Assembly: GCF_001636345.1 (NCBI RefSeq)
Contig: NZ_KV440945.1
Span: 1,775,631 to 1,839,630 of the forward strand
Reading direction: 5' to 3'
Origin: Cytobacillus gottheilii
GTDB taxonomy: Bacteria > Bacillota > Bacilli > Bacillales > Cytobacillaceae
Length of the DNA stretch: 64,000 bases
Made by a program: the position numbers and the translations under genes. The notes below the pieces were generated by a model. The model was not told the DNA's origin. It saw nothing but the letters and a program-made list of their open reading frames with translations, and ran no database searches. Below, piece by piece: positions 28,708-37,691 of this stretch; within the stretch, counting starts at the first letter, position 1; each line of letters starts with the position of its first letter.

Positions 28708-29496
28708 ATGAAAAAGCTATTATCATTAATGCTAATGTGCGTATTATTTGCAGGCATTTTAGCTGCATGTGGAACTGATGAAGGAGATTCTAGCAACGGT
28801 ACAAATGGCGATGATGCTGAAAAGAAAGAATTAGTTATGGGAACATCAGCTGACTATCCGCCGTTTGAGTATATTGACACAGCTGAAGGCGATGATATCA
28901 TTGGTCTTGATGTTGATATTGCAAAGGCAGTGACAGAAAAGCTAGGTTATGAGTTTACAGTTAAAGATATGGACTTTGCTGGTCTTATTCAAGCATTGCA
29001 ATCTGGTCAGGTTGATTTTGTTCTTTCTGCCATGTCAGCAACAGATGAGCGTAAAGAAAGTGTTGATTTCAGTGAAATCTACTATACTTCTAAGCATATG
29101 ATCGTATCTCAAGCTGGAAGCGGCATTGAATCAGTAGAGGATTTAGCAGGTAAGACGGTTGGTGTACAGTTAGGTTCTATCCAGGAGGGCAAAGGGGATG
29201 AGCTGGCTGAAGAAGTAGATATGACGATTGAAAGCAGAAACCGTATCCCTGAGCTTATTCAGGAAATCAAAGCGGGCCGCTTTGATGCTGCAATTATTGA
29301 AGATACTGTAGCACAAGGCTACTTTGAGGAAAATGAAGATCTTGAAGGATTTACAGTAGAAGATGCAGATGGCGGTTATGCAATTGCTCTTCCAAAGGAT
29401 AGTGAATTAACAGAAGAATTTAATGGTGCTCTTCAAGAAATGATCGATAACGGTGAACTTGATGAAATCATTAAAAAATGGTTTGAAGGGGAATAA
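28708..29496 (+). CDS. artP: Amino-acid ABC transporter substrate-binding lipoprotein (arginine type)
   Basis: This is the extracellular receptor of a polar amino-acid importer; the B. subtilis counterpart YqiX/ArtP, at the same position after brxB, is linked to arginine uptake. The 262-residue family 3 solute-binding protein has a lipoprotein signal (LAAC lipobox, Cys21), the first lobe with MGTSADYPPFEYID and the typical FDAAIIEDTVAQGY. GGGGG precedes the ATG. Substrate is inferred from synteny; the sequence alone shows only a polar amino-acid binder. The following hairpins may set its level above that of the permease. Confidence 0.88.
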   Translation: MKKLLSLMLMCVLFAGILAACGTDEGDSSNGTNGDDAEKKELVMGTSADYPPFEYIDTAEGDDIIGLDVDIAKAVTEKLGYEFTVKDMDFAGLIQALQSGQVDFVLSAMSATDERKESVDFSEIYYTSKHMIVSQAGSGIESVEDLAGKTVGVQLGSIQEGKGDELAEEVDMTIESRNRIPELIQEIKAGRFDAAIIEDTVAQGYFEENEDLEGFTVEDADGGYAIALPKDSELTEEFNGALQEMIDNGELDEIIKKWFEGE

Positions 29497-29506
29497 TAAT
29501 CAGCAG

Positions 29507-29538
29507 CGTTCAGGAGAGTTTTCTCTTCTGAACGTTTT
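29507..29538 (+). terminator. Terminator-like hairpin after artP
   Basis: CGTTCAGGAGAG (29507-29518) and CTCTTCTGAACG (29523-29534) pair with one G-U around TTTT and are followed by TTTT. Partial termination would give binding protein in excess over permease. Confidence 0.78.
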
Positions 29539-29588
29539 CCCTTGAAAGAAAGAATGCTGGTTTTGGTAATTCCTATATAAACAGTCCG

Positions 29589-29637
29589 GCTCAAATCCTA
29601 TGCAAATTCGAATGCAGCATTTATATAGGATTTGAGC
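29589..29637 (+). other. 13-bp stem-loop in the artP-artQ spacer
   Basis: GCTCAAATCCTAT (29589-29601) and its exact complement (29625-29637) enclose a 23-base loop. There is no T-run, so it is not a simple terminator. It may stabilise mRNA or act as a binding site. Confidence 0.6.
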
Positions 29638-29686
29638 TGTCATAGAATTTCTAATTACATTATTTCAATATGAGAGGATTCTTAAC

Positions 29687-30346
29687 ATGACATTAGATTT
29701 TACATCTATCCTCCCATCCCTGCCGTTTATCTTAAAGGGAATTTTGGTTACACTTCAAATTGTCCTTTTGGCAGGCGTAATTGGGTTTATACTCGGTATT
29801 ATTTTATCGTTATTTAAAATTAGTTCTATTAAAGTTCTTGGTGTCATCGCAGATATTTATACATCCATCTTTCGGGGTACTCCATTAGTACTTCAGCTGA
29901 TGATTATTTATTTTGGCTCGCCGCAAATATTCGGCTATCAAATTGAACCAGTTACTGCTGCAGTAGCTGCTTTTGCACTGAATTCAGCTGCATATATCTC
30001 AGAGATTATTCGTGCAGGCATTCAAGCTGTGGACAAGGGACAAAGCGAAGCCGCAATGGCGCTTGGAGTGCCTTATCGTCCGATGATGCTGAATATTATC
30101 CTGCCGCAGGCTATGAAAAACATTTTACCTGCTCTAATGAACGAGTTTATTACACTGACAAAAGAATCAGCTATTGTCACAACAATCGGTGTAATGGATA
30201 TCATGCGTAGAGCTTATATTATTGGTGCTGATAAATTCAGATTTATTGAGCCGTTATTATTAGCTGGCTTGATTTATTATATTATGGTTATTACGTTAAC
30301 CTTCCTCGGCAAACTCGTCGAAAGGAGAATGAAGCGCAGTGATTAA
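29687..30346 (+). CDS. artQ: Amino-acid ABC transporter permease
   Basis: This membrane subunit of the importer has 219 residues, several hydrophobic segments ([20 protein letters not shown] and others) and the cytoplasmic EAA loop ([20 protein letters not shown]) that contacts the ATPase. The HEQRP-type N-terminal pattern is seen in [17 protein letters not shown]. It overlaps the ATPase gene by 8 bases. Confidence 0.92.
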   Translation: MTLDFTSILPSLPFILKGILVTLQIVLLAGVIGFILGIILSLFKISSIKVLGVIADIYTSIFRGTPLVLQLMIIYFGSPQIFGYQIEPVTAAVAAFALNSAAYISEIIRAGIQAVDKGQSEAAMALGVPYRPMMLNIILPQAMKNILPALMNEFITLTKESAIVTTIGVMDIMRRAYIIGADKFRFIEPLLLAGLIYYIMVITLTFLGKLVERRMKRSD

Positions 30347-31061
30347 AATTGAAAATTTGCATAAAAGTTTCGGATCTCTGGATGTTTTAAAAGGGATTTC
30401 AACGACTATTAATGATGGAGAAGTTGTCGCGATTATCGGGCCATCTGGATCTGGGAAATCGACGTTTCTTCGCTGCATTAATTTATTGGAAACACCAACA
30501 AGCGGAAACATTTGGATCAACGATCAGGATATTACAAACAAAAAAACTGATATTATGAAGGTACGCGAGAATGTAGGAATGGTATTTCAGCATTTTCACT
30601 TGTTCCCTCATAAAACAGTACTTGAAAACTTAACATATGCACCAATGAAGGTAAAAGGGAAGTCCAGGCAGGAAGCAGAAAAAAAAGGACTACAGCTGCT
30701 TGAACAAGTTGGCTTGGCAGCAAAGGCAAATGAATATCCAAACCGTCTTTCAGGCGGACAAAAGCAGAGGGTTGCCATTGCACGGGCGCTTGCTATGGAG
30801 CCGGATTTCATGCTGTTTGATGAACCAACATCTGCACTTGATCCAGAGATGGTAAAAGAGGTGCTAGATGTAATGAAGTCACTTGCACATACAGGTATGA
30901 CAATGGCCATTGTGACGCATGAAATGGGATTTGCGCGTGAAGTTGCAGACCGGGTTCTGTTTTTAGATGGAGGCAATCTTGTTGAAGATGCTCCACCTTC
31001 ACAATTTTTCTCAAATCCTGTAACAAATCGTGCAAAAGATTTCTTGCAAAAAATGTTGTAA
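30339..31061 (+). CDS. artM: Amino-acid ABC transporter ATP-binding protein
   Basis: This energising subunit of 240 residues has Walker [14 protein letters not shown], the Q-loop, signature [15 protein letters not shown], Walker [15 protein letters not shown] and the switch His in VTHEMGFA. The GTG start at 30339 overlaps the permease stop, with AAAGGAG upstream. Together with artP and artQ it forms one importer; B. subtilis calls it ArtR/YqiZ. Confidence 0.93.
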   Translation: MIKIENLHKSFGSLDVLKGISTTINDGEVVAIIGPSGSGKSTFLRCINLLETPTSGNIWINDQDITNKKTDIMKVRENVGMVFQHFHLFPHKTVLENLTYAPMKVKGKSRQEAEKKGLQLLEQVGLAAKANEYPNRLSGGQKQRVAIARALAMEPDFMLFDEPTSALDPEMVKEVLDVMKSLAHTGMTMAIVTHEMGFAREVADRVLFLDGGNLVEDAPPSQFFSNPVTNRAKDFLQKML

Positions 31062-31080
31062 TGGTTATATGCTTATAGTA

Positions 31081-31111
31081 AAAGATGGTCAGATGATGAT
31101 CATCTTTTTGC
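31081..31111 (+). terminator. Terminator after artM
   Basis: AAAGATGGTC (31081-31090) and GATCATCTTT (31098-31107) pair with one G-U and are followed by T residues. Confidence 0.82.
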
Positions 31112-31289
31112 TTTTTGTTGCAATAATGCAACCTTAATTGTAGGTTTTTAACTGAACAATAGGCTAATTTCTGTAATTAATCATAAAATATACAAAAGGT
31201 TATCCTTTGCAAAAATAGTGTGGTCAAACATTTGACTTCAGTTATAAAATACATAAATACATCATTAATGAACATATGGGAGTTTTGCT

Positions 31290-32285
31290 ATGAAGTTTCG
31301 AATTGGCTACAGAACGATTAAAACGGCTGTTGGCACATCAATTGCAATCATGATCGCGCAAATGTTTGGGTTGGAAAATTATGTATCGGCCGGCATTATA
31401 ACTATTCTTTGCATTCAAGTGACGAAGAAAAAATCATTAATGGCTTCCTGGGCTAGATTTTTTGCATGCCTGATGTCAATGGTTTTTGCTTCCCTCTTTT
31501 TTGAATTGATCGCGTTTCATCCGCTGGTCATTGGACTGCTGCTGCTGTTATTTATTCCTATTACGGTCATGATGAAAGTAAATGATGGGATTGTTACAAG
31601 TTCAGTTATTATTTTGCATATTTACAATGCGGGTGAAGTCACAAGGGAACTGTTAATCAATGAACTAGGACTTATTACAATTGGTATTGGAGTTGCGTTG
31701 CTCGCAAACCTGTATATGCCAAGCTTGGATGGAAAGCTGATTGAGTATCAGCAGCAAATTGAAGAGAACTTCAAAATCATCTTTGAAGAAATTGTAAAAT
31801 ATTTACGGACAAATGAAAGCAATTGGGATGGAAGTGAACTGACCGAGACCTATGCCCTCATTGAAGAAGCTCGAGCACTAGCCAATAGAGACACAGAAAA
31901 TCGATTTATTCAGCAGGAGAATTTATATTATAGTTATTTTCGCATGAGGGAAAAGCAATTTGAAATTATTGAACGGGTATTGCCAAGTATCACCTCTATT
32001 TCGCTTCAGCTTGAGCAGGGGGAAATGATCGCTGATTTCATTGAAGAGCTTTCAGAGCATATTCATCCAGGCAATACGGCGATTGTATATATCGAAAAGC
32101 TGCTGCGCATGAGACTGCAATTTCAGAATATGGAGCTTCCAAAAACACGTGAAGAATTTGAAGCACGTGCTGCCTTGCTTCATTTTACCCAAGAAATGGA
32201 ACAATATTTAATCATTAAAAGTAACTTTAAAGGGTTAAAAATGAAAAAGGAGCTGAATCAAAAACAGGTGACTGAAGCAAACTAG
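31290..32285 (+). CDS. yqjA: Aromatic acid exporter family protein YqjA
   Basis: This 331-residue protein has an N-terminal membrane half (about residues 10-145, with segments such as VVIGLLLLLFIPITVMM) and a soluble helical C-terminal half, the pattern of the UPF0421/ArAE_1 family. Related exporters pump aromatic acids, but the substrate of YqjA is not established. It starts the yqjA-to-yqjE gene order of B. subtilis. The transpeptidase gene follows 26 bp later. Confidence 0.85.
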   Translation: MKFRIGYRTIKTAVGTSIAIMIAQMFGLENYVSAGIITILCIQVTKKKSLMASWARFFACLMSMVFASLFFELIAFHPLVIGLLLLLFIPITVMMKVNDGIVTSSVIILHIYNAGEVTRELLINELGLITIGIGVALLANLYMPSLDGKLIEYQQQIEENFKIIFEEIVKYLRTNESNWDGSELTETYALIEEARALANRDTENRFIQQENLYYSYFRMREKQFEIIERVLPSITSISLQLEQGEMIADFIEELSEHIHPGNTAIVYIEKLLRMRLQFQNMELPKTREEFEARAALLHFTQEMEQYLIIKSNFKGLKMKKELNQKQVTEAN

Positions 32286-32311
32286 GAGAAAAATGGATGG
32301 AGTGAAAACGT

Positions 32312-32824
32312 ATGATGAAATTCCTTACATCCTTGCTTCTATTAGGAGTAATTTCACCTCTATGGCCTCTTGGGCAGAATCCGCTTCCAGGCGATCCTTT
32401 TGTTATTGTTAATAAAGAAACGAATGAGGCAGCTTATATAAACGAAAATAAAGTCCAAACTGTATATCGTGCTGCCACAGGCAAAACAGAGGAATTAACA
32501 CCCGAAGGTTTATTTACCATAACAGTTAAAGCCTCAGATCCTTACTACCGGAAAAAAGATATACCAGGCGGCGATCCGAACAATCCGCTTGGAACACGCT
32601 GGATTGGCTTTGACGCAGAAAATTCAGATGGGCGAACATACGGTATTCATGGCACAAATAATCCTTCGTCAATTGGGACCTATGCTTCTTTAGGCTGTAT
32701 ACGGCTGCAAAATGAACATGTTGAAGCACTTTATGATGTCGTGCCAATAGGAACAAAAGTGCTGGTACTTTCAACAGATCTAAGCTTCGAAGACATCGCG
32801 AAGGAATATGGAGCAATAGAATGA
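32312..32824 (+). CDS. Secreted L,D-transpeptidase (YkuD domain)
   Basis: The 170-residue protein has a short signal sequence (MMKFLTSLLLLGVISPLWPL) and one YkuD catalytic domain with the HxxxN...GCIR motif: HGTNNPSSIGTYASLGCIRL, the Cys being the nucleophile. Such enzymes form 3-3 cross-links or attach proteins to peptidoglycan. No LysM or other wall-binding domain is present, so it is a minimal exported form. ATG 32312 is used with GGAG 9 bases upstream; a second ATG follows at 32315. It probably shares a transcript with yqjA. Confidence 0.9.
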   Translation: MMKFLTSLLLLGVISPLWPLGQNPLPGDPFVIVNKETNEAAYINENKVQTVYRAATGKTEELTPEGLFTITVKASDPYYRKKDIPGGDPNNPLGTRWIGFDAENSDGRTYGIHGTNNPSSIGTYASLGCIRLQNEHVEALYDVVPIGTKVLVLSTDLSFEDIAKEYGAIE

Positions 32825-32842
32825 TAGTGCAGATACTACACG

Positions 32843-32876
32843 AAAAAACCGCTTGAGGCTCTAAGCGGTTTTTTAT
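32843..32876. terminator. Bidirectional terminator between convergent genes
   Basis: AAAAAACCGCTT (32843-32854) and AAGCGGTTTTTT (32863-32874) pair perfectly. It serves the transpeptidase on the plus strand and the lipoprotein gene on the minus strand. Confidence 0.92.
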
Positions 32877-32920
32877 TTCTTTAGTTTATGTACCAAATGT
32901 CAGCTTTCACGAGAAAAGAT

Positions 32921-33313
32921 TTACTCTTCTTGAACGTCCAGGTTTTTATAGAAGTCATTTACAATTGGAAATATATCTGGCTCTGTATAATAATAATGGT
33001 CATTTACTGAACTAAGCGAAAATATAAAAGGGGCTTCTCCATCTTGATGCAGTGACAAAGAATACGTAAAACCACTTCGATCTTCTTGGTTTTTATCAGG
33101 TATAAACTTAGTATCTTTAATCTCACTTAAAAACTCATCTATCAATTCTTTATCCTTTATGATTTTTTTATATCCCGTACTTCCATCAAGAATGTTAATT
33201 TGATTTACATCTTCCAGACTGTTCTCATAAAATTCGGAAAGTGTTTTTGTTTCTAATCCACATCCTGTAATGAAAGAGCAAAATATAAGCAATAGAATTA
33301 ATTTGCTTTTCAA
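32921..33313 (-). CDS. Hypothetical lipoprotein
   Basis: This minus-strand 130-residue protein has a lipoprotein signal (MKSKLILLLIFCSFITGC; Cys18 in ITGC) followed by a soluble domain with alternating strands and charged segments. I do not recognise a family. GGAGGG lies upstream of the ATG at 33313. It sits, with the next gene, in an insertion between the transpeptidase and mce that is absent from the B. subtilis order, so both are probably accessory genes. Confidence 0.75.
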   Translation of the reverse strand: MKSKLILLLIFCSFITGCGLETKTLSEFYENSLEDVNQINILDGSTGYKKIIKDKELIDEFLSEIKDTKFIPDKNQEDRSGFTYSLSLHQDGEAPFIFSLSSVNDHYYYTEPDIFPIVNDFYKNLDVQEE

Positions 33314-33372
33314 ACGGAACCCTCCCTTCTATTTATAGACGGAAAATCATGGGTTTAGTTACACTTTCTGAG

Positions 33373-33861
33373 CTACCATTGAAACCGATCTGGAACCCAA
33401 AAGGCAATTTCATTTCCTGGTGCAGCAACAACAAGCCATAACTCCTCTTCATCTTCCACACCAGCCTGCCAGCATTCATACATATCATTACAACCGTTTA
33501 TAAAAATCGTATAGCCGTTCTCTAGTGTAAGCAGCAAATGGGGAGCTGTTTCTCCTAATTGTACATTGGTCACTTTCTGCCTTCGGATCTGGTAAATCCT
33601 ATTATATTGTTCAGCCTCAGTATAATCTTCTATTTCATTTTCATTAGCTGGGTATTCTATAGGCGAATTCTCGAATAAGCACCATTTTGTTTCAATATTC
33701 AAGTATAATTGGCCGCCAATATCCTCAATCTCCTTGTAGTTTGTAAAATAAAGCTTATTTGTCGAAGAGGACAAGCCAAATTGTAATCCGTCCACTTGCG
33801 TCCCCATAAAAAGATGCTTTAATACTTGTTCAGCCTGAACTTTCTCCTGTGCATTCAACAT
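33373..33861 (-). CDS. Hypothetical acidic, Trp-rich protein
   Basis: The protein has 162 residues, no signal peptide or membrane segment, and is acidic with eight scattered Trp/Cys-containing strands (TKWCLF, CWQAGVEDEEELWLVV, IAFWVPDRFQW). Predicted mostly beta. The look resembles immunity or antitoxin-like single-domain proteins, but no toxin partner is nearby and no family was recognised. AGGAG precedes the ATG at 33861. It shares the minus strand with the lipoprotein gene 59 bp downstream. Confidence 0.7.
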   Translation of the reverse strand: MLNAQEKVQAEQVLKHLFMGTQVDGLQFGLSSSTNKLYFTNYKEIEDIGGQLYLNIETKWCLFENSPIEYPANENEIEDYTEAEQYNRIYQIRRQKVTNVQLGETAPHLLLTLENGYTIFINGCNDMYECWQAGVEDEEELWLVVAAPGNEIAFWVPDRFQW

Positions 33862-33883
33862 TACAGCACTCCTTTATTTCAGA

Positions 33884-33920
33884 ACAAAAATAAAGCGTGA
33901 TTCAAATGTGAATTCACGCT
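33884..33920 (-). terminator. Terminator after the Prli42-like gene
   Basis: Arms 33894-33904 and 33909-33920 (AGCGTGATTCA / TGAATTCACGCT, one bulge) are followed on the minus strand by TTTATTTTTG. Confidence 0.75.
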
Positions 33921-33969
33921 CCTTACATACGAGTATTTTCATTTAGTTCCGGCAGTGAAATTGCCTTTA

Positions 33970-34062
33970 TTAAAATAGCATCGATAATCCCATAAGTAAT
34001 GTGGATGCGAGCATGATAAAGATCATAACGTAAACGATAATTTTTTGTGCTTTTTTAGACAA
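33970..34062 (-). CDS. prli42: Prli42-like stressosome membrane miniprotein
   Basis: A 30-residue frame starts with TTG at 34062 and reads MSKKAQKIIVYVMIFIMLAS then TLLMGLSMLF. The strong AGGAGG site lies 7 bases upstream, and the gene has its own terminator. The short basic N-terminus followed by a single membrane helix with conserved STLLMG matches Prli42, the Listeria miniprotein that anchors the stressosome to the membrane and transmits oxidative stress. The gene is easily missed because of its size and TTG start. Confidence 0.8.
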   Translation of the reverse strand: MSKKAQKIIVYVMIFIMLASTLLMGLSMLF

Positions 34063-34238
34063 CGGTCATCCTCCTATCATTATGATAATTATATTTTACT
34101 AGGTATTGAGAAAATCGCAAGAGTTGTGGGCAAAACTTATTCTGTTTATGTCTGGATGAATGATATTGGCTGTTTTGGTACATATTAACATAATTGTAAT
34201 AAACTTTTTCTCCAACTGGCATAAAGAGGTGACTAGAC

Positions 34239-34643
34239 ATGATTAAGAAGATCGATCACATCGGCATTGCCGTGTCATCACTGGAAAAAATATTACCTTT
34301 TTATATAGACATTATGCAGCTTGAGCTTTTGCATATTGAGGAAGTGGAGAGCGAAGGAGTAAAGATTGCTTTTATCGCGGCTGGTGAAACAAAAATAGAA
34401 CTTTTAGAACCGATAAATGAAGAATGTGCTGTTGCGCGTTATATTCGTAAATATGGTGAAGGAATGCATCATATTGCGTTTGTGGTAGATTCAATTGAAG
34501 AAAGAATAGAAGAAATAAATGAAAAAGGAATCAAAATGGTCAGCAGCCAGCCAAAAACAGGAGCCGGGGGAGCTGCTGTTGCGTTTATGCATCCGCAATC
34601 TACTGGCAGAGTATTAGTTGAGTTATGTGAGAGAAAGGAATGA
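34239..34643 (+). CDS. mce: Methylmalonyl-CoA epimerase
   Basis: Mce interconverts (R)- and (S)-methylmalonyl-CoA in propionate metabolism. The 134-residue VOC-fold protein has the metal-binding pattern IDHIGIAVSSLE at the N-terminus, MHHIAFVVDSIE in the middle and RVLVELCERKE at the C-terminus. AGAGGTG precedes the ATG. It lies 9 bp before the carboxyltransferase gene, the yqjC-yqjD arrangement of B. subtilis, so the pair likely handles propionyl-CoA from valine, isoleucine and odd-chain acids. No methylmalonyl-CoA mutase lies in the window. Confidence 0.93.
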   Translation: MIKKIDHIGIAVSSLEKILPFYIDIMQLELLHIEEVESEGVKIAFIAAGETKIELLEPINEECAVARYIRKYGEGMHHIAFVVDSIEERIEEINEKGIKMVSSQPKTGAGGAAVAFMHPQSTGRVLVELCERKE

Positions 34644-34652
34644 AATCGTCCA

Positions 34653-36203
34653 TTGGCTGACATCTATGAAAAAATCCGCGAACTAAACAAGCGCCGCCAA
34701 GAAACGGAGCTAGGCGGCGGTGAAGAACAATTGTCCCGCCAGCAGGCAAAAGGGAAGCTTACTGCCCGTGAGAGAATCAAGTTACTAGTAGATCCCGGCA
34801 CATTAGTAGAGTTGAATCCTTTTATGGAGCATCGGAGCCAGGAGTTTGGCTTAGATCAGCAGAAGATATCAGGTGATGGAGTAGTGACCGGATATGGAAA
34901 GGTAAATGGCCGCCCTATTTTTTTATTTTCTCAGGATTTTACTTGTTTTGGCGGTGCTCTTGGAGAAATGCATGCCAAGAAAATCGCTCATGTAATGGAT
35001 TTAGCTGCTGAAAACGGGGCACCAATTATTGGATTAAATGATTCAGGAGGAGCGCGAATTCAAGAAGGAGTAATGGCGCTTGATGGCTACGGCCAGATTT
35101 TTAAAAGGAACGTACTGTATTCTGGAGTCGTTCCGCAAATTTCTGTCATATTGGGGCCTTGTGCAGGTGGAGCTGTTTATTCGCCGGCTCTTACAGATTT
35201 TGTGTTTATGGCAGAAAAGATCAGCCAAATGTTTATTACAGGTCCTAAGGTCATTGAAACCGTTACAGGGGAAAAAATTTCAGCAGACGACTTAGGCGGT
35301 GCATATGTTCATAATTATATTAGCGGCAATGCGCATTTTTGTGGAGAAACAGAAGCAGAAGTCATTGGACAGGTGCGTTGTCTTTTAAGCTATTTGCCGC
35401 AAAATCATACGGAAAAGCCAGTACAATTGCCTTATCACGAATCTGATGAATATCGTAAGCAGCTGACAGAGATCATTCCTTCTGATTGTACAAGAACGTA
35501 TGATGTTAAAGCTGTGATTCAAGAAATAGTGGATGCTCAATCCTTTTTCGAAGTACAATGCGGTTTCGCCAAGAACTTGGTCATTGGCTTTGCACGAATT
35601 AAAGGGCAAACAGTGGGGATGGTATGTAATCAGCCGAAAGTAATGGCTGGGAGTCTTGATAATGATTCCTCTGATAAAGCAGCAAGATTTATCCGTTTTT
35701 GTGATTCGTTTAATATCCCGATTATCACACTTGAAGATGTAACAGGATTTTTTCCAGGAGTTAAACAGGAACACGCAGGCATTATTCGCCATGGCGCAAA
35801 AATTCTATATGCATATGCAGAAGCTACGGTTCCGAAAATAACGGTGATCCTGAGAAAAGCCTATGGCGGAGCCTATGTAGCTCTAAACAGCAAGTCCATT
35901 GGTGCAGATTTGGTTTTTGCATGGCCAAATGCTGAGGTAGCTGTTATGGGTCCTCAGGGGGCAGCTAATATCATTTTCTCTAAAGAAATATATGAAAGTA
36001 AGAACCAGGCAGAAACAAGAGAACAAAAAATTGAAGAATATCGGGAGACGTTTGCTAATCCATATATTGCAGCAAAAAGAGGAATGATTGATGACGTGAT
36101 TGACCCTCGAGAAACGCGGATTAAGCTCATTCAGTCCTTGGAAATGCTTCAGCATAAGAAAATACAGAGACAAAATAAAAAGCATGGGAATATCCCATTA
36201 TAA
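34653..36203 (+). CDS. mmdA: Acyl-CoA carboxylase carboxyltransferase subunit (propionyl/methylmalonyl-CoA type)
   Basis: This 516-residue carboxyltransferase has N- and C-terminal crotonase-like halves with oxyanion loops (GLNDSGGARIQEGV; VTGFFPGVKQEHAGIIRHGA; YGGAYVALNSKSIGADL). It is the MmdA/PccB/YqjD family that moves a carboxyl group between carboxybiotin and acyl-CoA. The TTG start at 34653 has AAAGGA about 12 bases upstream. The paired epimerase argues for propionyl-CoA carboxylation rather than acetyl-CoA. The partner biotin carboxylase and carrier must come from elsewhere. Confidence 0.92.
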   Translation: MADIYEKIRELNKRRQETELGGGEEQLSRQQAKGKLTARERIKLLVDPGTLVELNPFMEHRSQEFGLDQQKISGDGVVTGYGKVNGRPIFLFSQDFTCFGGALGEMHAKKIAHVMDLAAENGAPIIGLNDSGGARIQEGVMALDGYGQIFKRNVLYSGVVPQISVILGPCAGGAVYSPALTDFVFMAEKISQMFITGPKVIETVTGEKISADDLGGAYVHNYISGNAHFCGETEAEVIGQVRCLLSYLPQNHTEKPVQLPYHESDEYRKQLTEIIPSDCTRTYDVKAVIQEIVDAQSFFEVQCGFAKNLVIGFARIKGQTVGMVCNQPKVMAGSLDNDSSDKAARFIRFCDSFNIPIITLEDVTGFFPGVKQEHAGIIRHGAKILYAYAEATVPKITVILRKAYGGAYVALNSKSIGADLVFAWPNAEVAVMGPQGAANIIFSKEIYESKNQAETREQKIEEYRETFANPYIAAKRGMIDDVIDPRETRIKLIQSLEMLQHKKIQRQNKKHGNIPL

Positions 36204-36380
36204 ACTTTATTACAAGAATTGTATGAAAACTGGAATTTTGTATAGGAGTTAAAAAGGGTTTTGCCTGTAAATCTATTTGCTGACATGTTTTGATAAGAGT
36301 ATACTTAATAGATAAGAAGCTTGAATCTCTTTTTTTAGATTCATCTTTACATAATCATAAGCTTACTTGGAGGTTGGAGA

Positions 36381-37499
36381 ATGATTAACGAGGAAAGATT
36401 GTTAAATGAATTTTTGGAGCTTGTTCAAATTGATTCAGAAACAAAATTTGAAACGCAAATAGCAAAGGAATTAAAGAAGAAGTTTCGTGACCTTGGGGTA
36501 GAAGTGTACGAAGATGATACAACAGATCAAACCGGTCATGGAGCAGGAAACTTAATTTGTACGCTTCAAGGAACAAAAGAAGGAGTAGATCCCATTTACT
36601 TCACTTCTCATATGGATACTGTCGTCCCTGGCAACGGGATCAAGCCAGCCATTAAGGATGGTTATGTGGTAACAGATGGTACCACAATCCTTGGAGCGGA
36701 TGATAAGGCAGGACTTGCTGTTATGCTTGAGATTGTAAAAGTGCTGAAAGAGCAAAACATTGAGCATGGTACGATCCAATTCATTATAACTGTTGGGGAA
36801 GAGTCTGGTTTAGTCGGTGCAAAAGTGCTGGACCCAGCTCTTTTAAAAGCGAAGTTTGGCTATGCGCTTGATAGCGATGGAAAAGTCGGCAATATCGTTG
36901 TTGCTGCTCCTACACAAGCAAAGGTAAAAGCAAGAATTATTGGGAAAACAGCACATGCTGGAGTTGCTCCCGAAAAAGGAATTTCTGCGATTACCATTGC
37001 GTCTAAGGCGATTGCAAGAATGCCGCTTGGCAGAATTGATGAAGAAACAACTGCAAACATCGGCCGCTTTGAAGGCGGACAGCAGACAAACATCGTATGT
37101 GACCGTGTTGATATTTTAGCGGAAGCTCGTTCCTTAATTGGTGAAAAGATGGAGCAGCAGGTTGCTAAGATGAAGGACGCTTTCGAAAGTGCTGCTGAGG
37201 AAATGGGCGGAAAAGCGGAAGTGGAAATCGAGGTTATGTATCCTGGCTTTAAATTTGCTGCTGGTGATCATGTAGTTGAAGTGGCACGCAAAGCTGCAGA
37301 AAAGATCGGCAGAAGCTGTGAACTGCTTCATAGCGGCGGCGGAAGTGATGCCAATGTCATTGCAGGCTTTGGTGTTCCAACAGTAAATCTGGCTGTAGGC
37401 TATGAAGAAATTCATACAACAAATGAGCGCATGCCAGTTGAAGAATTAAACAAATTGGCAGAGATGGTCATTGCGATTATTGAAGAAGTATCCGCGTAA
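36381..37499 (+). CDS. M20-family peptidase (PepT-like, YqjE)
   Basis: This 372-residue zinc peptidase has the metal ligands in YFTSHMDTVVPG, GADDKAGLAVMLE, catalytic EE in VGEESGLVGAK, and the late His in the C-terminal region (GYEEIHTTNERMP). A dimerisation domain lies between about 180 and 290. It resembles YqjE, annotated as tripeptidase-like; substrate is not proven. The 177 bp upstream hold an AT-rich stretch with a weak stem near 36325-36345. GGAGG precedes the ATG. Confidence 0.9.
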   Translation: MINEERLLNEFLELVQIDSETKFETQIAKELKKKFRDLGVEVYEDDTTDQTGHGAGNLICTLQGTKEGVDPIYFTSHMDTVVPGNGIKPAIKDGYVVTDGTTILGADDKAGLAVMLEIVKVLKEQNIEHGTIQFIITVGEESGLVGAKVLDPALLKAKFGYALDSDGKVGNIVVAAPTQAKVKARIIGKTAHAGVAPEKGISAITIASKAIARMPLGRIDEETTANIGRFEGGQQTNIVCDRVDILAEARSLIGEKMEQQVAKMKDAFESAAEEMGGKAEVEIEVMYPGFKFAAGDHVVEVARKAAEKIGRSCELLHSGGGSDANVIAGFGVPTVNLAVGYEEIHTTNERMPVEELNKLAEMVIAIIEEVSA

Positions 37500-37525
37500 A
37501 AGATAAAGATCCAGCCGATAAAAAC

Positions 37526-37575
37526 CCGAACAATCAGCAGATATTCGACTATCTGTCTAATTGTTCGGTTTTTTT
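37526..37575 (+). terminator. Terminator after the YqjE-type peptidase
   Basis: CCGAACAAT (37526-37534) and ATTGTTCGG (37560-37568) form the stem, with an inner AGATA/TATCT helix and a following run of seven T. Confidence 0.85.
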
Positions 37576-37691
37576 GAGTTTTGGAGAGGGTGTACGTCTT
37601 TTGCAGAGAAGTACAGGAAAGCTTCTTAGGGTATGCACCGTAAGGGAATAACCGGTATTATCTCACATGAAAAATGAGTATTCATATAAAC

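Noticed and set aside
34055-34240. Minus-strand 61-codon frame between prli42 and mce
   Set aside because: It overlaps the prli42 ribosome site and the mce promoter area and has no family likeness; the 30-residue frame is far better supported.
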